Assembly (NCBI GenBank): GCA_963749115.1
Contig: CAVVLP010000013.1
Span: forward strand, 1-64,000
Source of the DNA: SZUA-36 sp963749115
GTDB taxonomy: Bacteria > Pseudomonadota > Gammaproteobacteria > Xanthomonadales > SZUA-36
Direction of reading: 5' to 3'
Length of the DNA stretch: 64,000 bases
Both the position numbers and the translations under genes were made by a program. Below, piece by piece: positions 17,628 through 24,567 of this stretch (the stretch's first letter is position 1; every line of letters begins with the position of its first letter). The notes beneath the pieces were generated by a model that saw only the letters and a list, made by a program, of their open reading frames with translations, was not told the origin of the DNA and made no database searches.

Positions 17628-18791
17628 TTATGGCAAGGATATCCAGGCGGTATTCACACCCAAATGCTTCATCAATCGCCTGGCGACATCTGATGGCTTA
17701 ACCGATGGACGCGGCAAACCTTCGGGAACACCCATGCGGGTTTCCATGAGCATAAAGGCCGGTGCCTTTTCCTGTAGAAAGTCAGTGATGCCCCGGCAAT
17801 TTTCATGTGTCGAGGAAACACTTTGGTAGCCACAGGCATTGGCAACTGCTTTAAAATCCACCACTGAACTGACCGTTGCCTGACCGCCGGTCGACTCGTG
17901 AACATGGTTATCAAGCAATAGGTGATAAAAATTATCACCACCATAAGCACCCACTGTCGCCATATTGCCCATACGCATCAAGACAGCGCCATCCCCATCA
18001 ATAACAATGACTTTTTTGTCAGGCCTGACCAGTGAAAGACCCAGACCGAACGAGGCTGCACAGCCCATGGAGCCGACCATGTACAGGTGGTTAGGGCGGT
18101 CTGCTATGGCATATAACTCGCGCCCGTTAAAGCCGGTTGAGGCGATCAAAACCGTATCGGATACATCGCTATCAAGCACAAGTTGTTTAAGAACGTCATG
18201 CCTGGCAGGTATTCCCCGCCCGGTGGTGGTCAGCTTCGCTGCGTCCACTTCAATTGATTTACCCCATCCGGGTGTGTGCTTCAACTGATTGGGCGCTACC
18301 ATGCCCTTTTTCATTATTAACGCATAAGGCCGGCCACGGGTATCCATATGATCGACTGCCATTTGCAGCGTGTGCCCAACCTGCTCTTCTCTGTCTGGAA
18401 ACCAACTCCAGGGAATTTGCATAGTATCCAGGAGTTGCGGTGTAATCTGCCCCATCAACTCATGCTGTGGCTCATCCGGTTTGCCGGGCTCCCCTCTCAA
18501 GGTAATGATGAGCAGTATGGGAATATGAAACACATGGTTCAGCGAAGTCAATGGACTGACAGCATTACCCAAACCGGAATTCTGCATCATCGCGACCGAA
18601 CGATGCCCTCCCAGAGCCGCGCCGGTGGCAGCAGCAACCGCATCACCCTCATTGGCTGATGAAATATAAGTCAGCTCAGAATCACCGATGGTGAAATTGA
18701 TAAACGGTGTCAGGTAGGAACAGGGTACGCCCGCCCAGAAATCAAATCCCAACCGTTTGGCTGGTCCGACAAATTGGCTTGCTTCAATCAA
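17628..18791 (-). CDS. ppd: Phosphonopyruvate decarboxylase
   Basis: About 388 residues. Thiamine-diphosphate enzyme that turns phosphonopyruvate into phosphonoacetaldehyde, making the unfavourable PEP mutase step productive. The N-terminal half has FDFWAGVPCSYLTPFIN and SSANEGDAVAAATGAALGG, with the catalytic Glu of the ThDP fold. The C-terminal half has the ThDP binding region VIDGDGAVLMRMGNMATVGA...LLLDNHVHESTGGQ. The likely start is TTG at 18791, giving MIEASQFVGPAKR, which aligns with known Ppd N-termini. It lies two bases after the rhodanese stop. An in-frame upstream extension to 18851 would overlap the rhodanese gene and is unlikely. Confidence 0.9.
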   Translation of the reverse strand: MIEASQFVGPAKRLGFDFWAGVPCSYLTPFINFTIGDSELTYISSANEGDAVAAATGAALGGHRSVAMMQNSGLGNAVSPLTSLNHVFHIPILLIITLRGEPGKPDEPQHELMGQITPQLLDTMQIPWSWFPDREEQVGHTLQMAVDHMDTRGRPYALIMKKGMVAPNQLKHTPGWGKSIEVDAAKLTTTGRGIPARHDVLKQLVLDSDVSDTVLIASTGFNGRELYAIADRPNHLYMVGSMGCAASFGLGLSLVRPDKKVIVIDGDGAVLMRMGNMATVGAYGGDNFYHLLLDNHVHESTGGQATVSSVVDFKAVANACGYQSVSSTHENCRGITDFLQEKAPAFMLMETRMGVPEGLPRPSVKPSDVARRLMKHLGVNTAWISLP

Positions 18792-18793
18792 GC

Positions 18794-19432
18794 TTATTTT
18801 ACCGTTGTCAGTCCCAACGCCTGCCAGTTCTGCATGCCGCCGCGATACCATTTAATCTTGTTGGCAGGGTAACCGTATTTCAGCAGGGTCTTGATGTTCC
18901 TGGGTGATTGTCCGCACCACATACCATTACAGAACAGAACCAGTGTTTTCACTTCAGAAAAGTTCCACAGTTCGTCTTCATCTATGGCCCCAAAACGCTC
19001 TTCCAGAATACCGGCAATGGTAATCGGATTGGAGGTATCCTCTTTTAACAAAGTCCAGGGTATGTTGACCGAACCAGGAATGGTGCCCTTGGCAACCCAG
19101 TCCGGTGTGCGTGAATCGATCACCAGGATCTTACTGCCGGGTTTACCTGCTGCCACCAGGTAGTCGAGCATTTCCAGTTCGCCAATCGTTTCCACACCAG
19201 GCGCCAACTCGATGGGTCTGATACAAAACGGGGGACAGGGACGGGAAGTCAGGGCGTAATCGGCAACGATGGTGTTGTCGTTGTCCTGGTTTCGCTCTAT
19301 CCGGACCGGTTTGCCTTTGTGGAGCACCTCCACGGAAGACATCTCCGGGGTAATACCCACCGGCTCAGCCACAGCCAAAGAACTGAAAACAAAAGCAAAA
19401 AACAAAGAACCAATCCCAATACGTGTTTTCAT
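18794..19432 (-). CDS. Periplasmic rhodanese-domain protein
   Basis: About 212 residues from the ATG at 19432 (MKTRIGIGSLFF), chosen because AGGAG sits 7 bases upstream; an outer start at 19459 lacks one. A signal peptide (FFAFVFSSLAVAEP) directs it to the periplasm. A short segment with two Cys (RPCPPFCIRPIEL) precedes a rhodanese domain: LVIDSRTPDWVAKGTIPGSV and the active loop LVLFCNGMWCGQSPRN with the catalytic Cys. Such proteins move sulfane sulfur or act as redox/phosphate-binding modules. Why it sits between PepM and Ppd is unclear; the spacing (about 75 bases after the PepM stop, 2 before ppd) shows co-transcription. Confidence 0.8.
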   Translation of the reverse strand: MKTRIGIGSLFFAFVFSSLAVAEPVGITPEMSSVEVLHKGKPVRIERNQDNDNTIVADYALTSRPCPPFCIRPIELAPGVETIGELEMLDYLVAAGKPGSKILVIDSRTPDWVAKGTIPGSVNIPWTLLKEDTSNPITIAGILEERFGAIDEDELWNFSEVKTLVLFCNGMWCGQSPRNIKTLLKYGYPANKIKWYRGGMQNWQALGLTTVK

Positions 19433-19508
19433 CGCTAAACTCCTATTCATCAAAAACAAACCCCTGCTCGCCCTACTGCCTGATTTCAGTCAACCAACAC
19501 CTGCTTAT

Positions 19509-21149
19509 TCAGTCATCCCGGGTGTGCTCAAATGCACCAGCGCGCTCAAGATCAGCCAGGTTATTGATATCCATCCAGTGTCCGTTCACATATTGCACCT
19601 GCGGCGCGTGCCCATCCTTGATCAACTGGTTGAGCAAGTCCGGCACACCCAGGGCATTGAAGTTCTTCTCCTGCTTCAACGTCTGCAATGCCGATCGCAC
19701 ATACTCACCTCCCTTACCCGTCACACGCATCATACCTATCCAGCGACCATCCGCCTGTCTGCCATTAATCTCAGGTTCAATGGCAATTTGATCCAGACTG
19801 ACTTTCTGCTGGTACATGGCGCGATTATCCGGTGCAGAACAATAGGCCAGGTCATTGGAATTACCAACCACGGTTGAAAGCGCCGAGGAATCCACGGCCA
19901 CCAATAGTTCCGCATCCCAGTCGAGCAGGTTGTGCAACATGTATGAACGGAACAACAGGTCACCGTAGATAATCACGGTGTCCGAGGTGAAGTTCTCCAT
20001 CGCACAGGCCAACGAAACCAGCTCACCTGTTGTTTCCCAGTCTTCATTGAGCAGGATGTTCGCACCCTGTACATCAATCGCATCGTGGCGATAACCGGCC
20101 ACTACGGTAATATCGTTGATACCCTGCTTTTTAAACTTATCGATCTGGCGTCTCAACAAGGGTACGCCTGCAACCGGCAGCATCACTTTTGGCCGTTCAC
20201 GGGTCAGATCATCCATACCATGGCCTCGTGAGGCTGCCAACACAATGGCTGACACCGGATGACTTCCGCCGCGGGCATAGCGTTTCTCTGCCTCCAAAAG
20301 CTCTTCAGCGCCCTGTAAACGGAATATTTCGGAAACCGTGGCAATACGGCCTTCACATTCAACCAATGAGCGCGTCGTGTGGATATTCGCCGCCGTGGCC
20401 TGCATGGCGGAGATACAGGTACGTATCATGTGATTGGCCCAGATCACCAGGTCGATTCCTGCCTTTTCAAAGACCTCGGTCGGCGTCGCGTAATATTTTG
20501 TCGGAACGATCACCACGGGGCAACGGTTGGCCCACTCTTCAACAAAACCCAGCACCTGGTCCGGTTGGCTATGTTTGCTGTGTATCAAAATGGCATCTGC
20601 GCCTGCAGCATGGTAAGCCTTCGCACGTTTCAAAGCCTCATCCAAACCCCAGCCTGCAATGAATGCCTCAACCCTTGCCACGATGCAGAAATCATCATCG
20701 ACCTGGGAGTCCTTGCCGGCCTGGATTTTTCCGCAAAAGGTTTGAATATCCTCCAGCGGTTGCGCTTCACCCTGTATAAAACTATTGGTTTTAGGAAATA
20801 GCTTATCTTCAATGCAGACACCGGCGACCCCAATCTGACCCAGCTTACGCACCAGTCTGCGCATATTATTGAAATCGCCATAACCGGTATCGCCATCCAG
20901 CAGGATGGGTATGCTGGTGACGTCGGTCATGAACTCCAGTTGTTCCACCACCTGGGTCCATGAAAGCTCGTTATTATCACGCACTGCATGCTGGGCCGAA
21001 AGGGCTAGACCGGAACCCCAAATGCCCTTGAACCCGGCCTCTTCTACGATACGTGCGGACAAACCGTTATGCGCCTCAAGGATAAAATCCGTTTGACCGG
21101 AATGCAGCAGGTTTCTCAGTTGTGTTGTCTTTTGCAGCAGTTCTTTAAT
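19509..21149 (-). CDS. Fused phosphoenolpyruvate mutase / PntC-like cytidylyltransferase
   Basis: About 546 residues if read from 21149. Residues 1-290 are PEP mutase (PEP to phosphonopyruvate), shown by ILEAHNGLSARIVEEAGFKG, LLDGDTGYGDFNNMRRLVRK (metal-binding Asp residues) and the EDKLFPKTNS motif near 114-123. Residues from about 300 form a nucleotidyltransferase: SAIVLAASRGHGMDDLTRER-PK, then VIIYGDLLF (metal Asp) and WMDINNLADLERA. This pair corresponds to PepM-PntC fusions that make CMP-AEP. No ATG fits: conserved residues start with LLQKTTQLRNLLHSGQTDF, and the only codons between the preceding stop (21158-21156) and that are ATT (21149) and CTG (21140, 21137). ATT may be a misread ATG. 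Confidence 0.9.
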   Translation of the reverse strand: MKELLQKTTQLRNLLHSGQTDFILEAHNGLSARIVEEAGFKGIWGSGLALSAQHAVRDNNELSWTQVVEQLEFMTDVTSIPILLDGDTGYGDFNNMRRLVRKLGQIGVAGVCIEDKLFPKTNSFIQGEAQPLEDIQTFCGKIQAGKDSQVDDDFCIVARVEAFIAGWGLDEALKRAKAYHAAGADAILIHSKHSQPDQVLGFVEEWANRCPVVIVPTKYYATPTEVFEKAGIDLVIWANHMIRTCISAMQATAANIHTTRSLVECEGRIATVSEIFRLQGAEELLEAEKRYARGGSHPVSAIVLAASRGHGMDDLTRERPKVMLPVAGVPLLRRQIDKFKKQGINDITVVAGYRHDAIDVQGANILLNEDWETTGELVSLACAMENFTSDTVIIYGDLLFRSYMLHNLLDWDAELLVAVDSSALSTVVGNSNDLAYCSAPDNRAMYQQKVSLDQIAIEPEINGRQADGRWIGMMRVTGKGGEYVRSALQTLKQEKNFNALGVPDLLNQLIKDGHAPQVQYVNGHWMDINNLADLERAGAFEHTRDD

Positions 21150-21155
21150 TCCGGG

Positions 21156-21918
21156 TTAAAAATCCGCTATTTCTTTTCTGATTGCTGGCAACACCTGTTT
21201 GATAGCCCGTTCAACATCTTCGGGAAAGTCCACTTCCAGCCATGGCAGGCCACTGACGTCTTCGCAGGCAAATTTGGAGGGTGCAGCCAGCAACACATCC
21301 CGCAGCGCTTCCTCATGCGGAGCACCCAACAGACCTTCAGTATTGTAACTGGAACAGGTCTGTGAAATTTCAGCTGCTATCTCACCATTGAACTTAAAGA
21401 AACCAACCGATTCACCCAGCGTATCGAATTCGAGTTCAGCCGGCAGCGCTTTTCTGAACTCAACCATCTGACCCTTGTTGATTGCTATTTTGACCGGTTC
21501 GTCACCGGCGGTGAAATCCTGGTCAATCAGATAACAGTTCTGATATTGCGATTCGATCAGGCTTTGCATGATTTGAGGATGAAACAACACATCGGCATCC
21601 AGGACCAACACCGTTTCACCACTGGTCATGACCTCTTTCGCCGCAAGCAGGCTGAGCACACTGCCCTTGATAAATGCCGGGTTGTAAACAAACGGAGACC
21701 TCGGGACGTGAAGCAAGCGTACCCACGTGATCAATAATCTGGTCCGCCTCGTAGCCCACCACAAGCGTCGCTTTTTTGACGCCCTGCTGAAAAAGGATAT
21801 CCAGTTGACGCGCCAGCAAACTCCGGCCACCAAACTCCATCAGGCACTTTGGCCTGCCATCAGGATTGAATTCAGCCAGGCGGTTTCCACGGCCAGCCGC
21901 GAGAATAATTGCGTGCAT
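21156..21918 (-). CDS. Stand-alone sugar-phosphate/choline-type nucleotidyltransferase, one frameshift
   Basis: Begins MHAIILAAGRGNRLAEFNP...RPKCLMEFGG, the nucleotide-binding loop of NTP transferases, at the ATG at 21918, preceded by AGGGAAG. The frame breaks near 21693: ASRPEVS in one frame joins FVYNPAFIKGSVLSLLAAKE in the next. Later come VLVLDADVLFH (metal-binding DAD) and GLPWLEVDFPEDVERA at the end. The bridged protein has about 254 residues. Relatives activate phosphocholine, inositol phosphate or sugar phosphates with CTP. As the first gene of the phosphonate operon, whose second gene already carries a PntC domain, it may activate a second headgroup or a modified AEP. It ends five bases before the presumed PepM start. 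Confidence 0.8.
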
Positions 21919-22007
21919 TAATAACTTCCCTATTTGATTGGGGTATTGTAACCCGTCAAGCACATCATGCACCTGCTGTTAAACCTGACAGAATCCACAT
22001 GATCCAA

Positions 22008-22116
22008 GTGGAGGGGTGGGTAGTACCTACTGAGACCTTACGAGACAGGAAGTTGAGAAAGAGTCTACAGGGACGTACTAGTGGCGTGTCTCAGTAGGTA
22101 CTACCCACCTCTCCAC
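22008..22116. mobile_element. MITE-like element with 29-bp terminal inverted repeats
   Basis: Left arm 22008-22036 and right arm 22088-22116 are inverted copies matching at 28 of 29 positions (GTGGAGGGGTGGGTAGTACC... against its complement), with a 51-base non-coding centre. The element of 109 bases lies in the gap between the S9 peptidase stop and the first gene of the phosphonate operon. No clear target-site duplication is visible in the flanks. Related sequence occurs at about 22188-22199 (CCTGAGACACACC), matching part of the right arm inverted. It could also act as a very strong RNA hairpin, stopping or stabilising transcripts from the peptidase gene. Confidence 0.7.
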
Positions 22117-22217
22117 GGTCATTTGGCACCTGTCATTCAGGATTCGCCGGGATTCTTTAGGTGGTTCACCGGCAGTTGGATACTCCCCCTGAGACACACC
22201 GTGAATACATCCATTAA

Positions 22218-24200
22218 TCACTTGCCAATATTCGCATCCAGAAACGCCAGGACCTTGCTATACACCCTCAGGCGATTTTGTTCATCGTAATAACCATGGG
22301 CTTCATTGCCTATTTCCAGCCACTGGTATGCAACGCCCTCTTGTTTAAGTGCCCTTTGTAATGACTCTGCCTGTTCAATCGGTGCGCGCTCATCCCTGGC
22401 GCCATGAATGAGTAAGACTTCGGCTTTGATCTTATCGGCGTTATACGCCGGAGAGCGGCTTTGCAGATCTTTCTGATCTTCGCCCAGGGCTTGTCTTAAA
22501 TAGGCCAGACCACTATCGCGATCTGCAATGTCGCCCTCTTTGAACATCATTGGCAAATCATAGACACCCATTGAACCAACCACGCAGCGATACAACTCAG
22601 GCTCACGAACGGCGCCCATAAGCGCTGCGTAACCGCCATAACTATGACCGTAAATACATACCCGACCGCCGTCTGCGACACCCGAATCAATCAAGGCTTT
22701 GGTGGCATCAGTTAAGTCATCCTGCATCATGGTGCCCCATTTACCATGGCCAGACTGTTCAAAATCCAAACCAAACCCACCGCTGCCACGGTAGTTGACC
22801 TGCAGTACCCCATAGCCATGATGAGCCAACAACTGTACTTCCCAGTCAAAACCCCAGTAATCCCGCACGCCGTGTGGCCCACCGTGTGGCAATACCACTA
22901 AAGGCACGTTTTTATCTTTGCCTTTTGGCAGGGTGACATAACCGTAAATTGTTGCCCCATCGCGGGTTTCGAATGTCATTGAATCGGTATGCGCCATCAA
23001 TTCGGGGTCTAACCATTTACGTTTGCTCGTCAAATACGTGGCTTGAAGACTCTCAGTATCAAATAAATAGTAATTGCCCGGGTTGATATCAGAGTAAACA
23101 TACGCAACGGCCAATGCCCCATCTTCGGTTGCGCTGGTGATCACAATGTCCTGACCTTGAAAGGCACCCAATAACATGCGGTGTGCTTTGGCTTTATTGT
23201 CATTGCTGTCTATATATTTATATTTCGGGCGCCCCAGGTCGGTGCCCACTCCAACCACGCGATGACCGGAGAAGTCACGCAATAACATGGAGATATCTAC
23301 ATCCTCATCATGCACGACCTTTTCAAAACCGTTGGTTTCAAAATCGAACAGATACAGGGCCCGGGTGGATTGGCCCGCATTGGCACTGACGTACACTTTT
23401 TGATTGTCCGCGGTGAAACTCAACGGCCTGATATAGTCACCTTCAAAATCCTGAAGTGACCATTCCTGCCATTCAGAATCCGCTTCCGGCTTATAAGAAA
23501 TGACCTGTTTGTTTGAGTCATCAATGGCCACTGCAAATCGTACATTGCCCTGGTTATCAGTGATCGCCTTAGCATTGGCATAGGGCAAAACTCCGACTTT
23601 CTTGGTTCTGCCGGTGTACACGTTCAGCTTATAGATCAGAGTTTGGGCATCAGGATCGTTGTGCCAGGTGTTAGCTATCAGTCTCCAGGGGTAGAACGCT
23701 ATAAGAATATGTTTATCATCACCTTCCAATTTGTCGATGATTTCCTGATTACCGTTATTGGCTTTGTTCTTTCTTAATTTTGTATTGAGCGTACTTTCGC
23801 CCGAAGCATAACCAAAAATAAGCTTGTGCTGCTTGCCGTCAATGTTTACCCCAACCAATTCACCATTGCTAAACCTGCTTTTGTTCCATGCATAACTTTG
23901 AGTGACGGTATAGACGAGACGTTCGTCATTAACCCAGGTCACCTCACCCACGGCCCTGGTTTTCCCACTAACTCTGAATGAGCTAATGGGTTTGCGTGTG
24001 GCAAGGTCTAAAACCGCCAGTACATCTTCGCCTTCTTTACGCATGACCAAAGATAAATGCTTACCATCCGGAGAGATTTTGGCGTCTCTTGAAGACGGTA
24101 ATTTTACGAAATCTTCCACGCCCAACTCTGCCGCCGCTACTGCGATGGATAAACACAGTAGTAAGGTAGCGAACAACCCCTTATTCAATCTCGTTTTCAT
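22218..24200 (-). CDS. S9 family peptidase (prolyl-oligopeptidase/acylaminoacyl-peptidase type), exported
   Basis: 660 residues. Signal peptide (NKGLFATLLLCLSIAVAAAE), then a beta-propeller-like N-terminal domain (about 25-390, WD-like strands such as KHLSLVMRKEGEDVLAVLDL), then an alpha/beta-hydrolase domain. The catalytic Ser is in IYGHSYGGYAAL, the Asp in LLIHGARDERAP and the His in IGNEAHGYYD, the correct order for family S9. PLVVLPHGGPHGVRD is the oxyanion-side motif. It probably cleaves small peptides in the periplasm. It stands alone between a terminator-proximal spacer and the MITE-like element and does not appear to belong to either neighbouring operon. Confidence 0.92.
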   Translation of the reverse strand: MKTRLNKGLFATLLLCLSIAVAAAELGVEDFVKLPSSRDAKISPDGKHLSLVMRKEGEDVLAVLDLATRKPISSFRVSGKTRAVGEVTWVNDERLVYTVTQSYAWNKSRFSNGELVGVNIDGKQHKLIFGYASGESTLNTKLRKNKANNGNQEIIDKLEGDDKHILIAFYPWRLIANTWHNDPDAQTLIYKLNVYTGRTKKVGVLPYANAKAITDNQGNVRFAVAIDDSNKQVISYKPEADSEWQEWSLQDFEGDYIRPLSFTADNQKVYVSANAGQSTRALYLFDFETNGFEKVVHDEDVDISMLLRDFSGHRVVGVGTDLGRPKYKYIDSNDNKAKAHRMLLGAFQGQDIVITSATEDGALAVAYVYSDINPGNYYLFDTESLQATYLTSKRKWLDPELMAHTDSMTFETRDGATIYGYVTLPKGKDKNVPLVVLPHGGPHGVRDYWGFDWEVQLLAHHGYGVLQVNYRGSGGFGLDFEQSGHGKWGTMMQDDLTDATKALIDSGVADGGRVCIYGHSYGGYAALMGAVREPELYRCVVGSMGVYDLPMMFKEGDIADRDSGLAYLRQALGEDQKDLQSRSPAYNADKIKAEVLLIHGARDERAPIEQAESLQRALKQEGVAYQWLEIGNEAHGYYDEQNRLRVYSKVLAFLDANIGK

Positions 24201-24516
24201 TTCTTTTCAGATCCTATGATGAAAGTCAGCGATGAAAGTCAGGACACCCACGATTTTCAGTTATTAAAGACATGGGGGTCTTCGCTTTTGTTATTATTCG
24301 CTTTTCCTTCGCTTTCCGCGGTTCGCTTTTTGGATTCATGATTGTATCCCCTAAAAACGAGATAATATTTTACTGGTTCAGCGGACTCAGGGCTTGACCA
24401 AGATCATACGTTTAACACTTGCGCCGGGTGACTGATGATCTACTCAGATTTCAGTTTGCACGTCTCTGTCAGGGTTCGTTGGGGATTCCAGTAGTAAGGA
24501 GAAACCGCCACCCATG
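24201..24516. other. Spacer between pnp terminator and S9 peptidase with short repeats
   Basis: No gene is supported. GATGAAAGTCAG occurs twice in tandem (24218-24242). TTCGCTTT occurs four times between 24281 and 24331. The peptidase promoter should lie here on the minus strand but I cannot pick out a convincing pair of boxes. Confidence 0.5.
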
Positions 24517-24543
24517 AAAAAGCCCGGATATACCGGGCTTTTT
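24517..24543 (-). terminator. Rho-independent terminator after pnp
   Basis: AAAAAGCCCGG, a five-base loop ATATA, then CCGGGCTTTTT: an 11-bp perfect stem flanked by A and T runs, so it works on both strands. It begins 25 bases after the pnp stop codon and closes the nusA-pnp operon. Confidence 0.9.
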
Positions 24544-24567
24544 CTTAGACTTGTGGAAAAAAGACAC

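Noticed and set aside
21945..21950. TACAAT as the -10 box of the phosphonate operon promoter (minus strand)
   Set aside because: No acceptable -35 box at 16-18 bases, so the promoter cannot be assigned from sequence alone.
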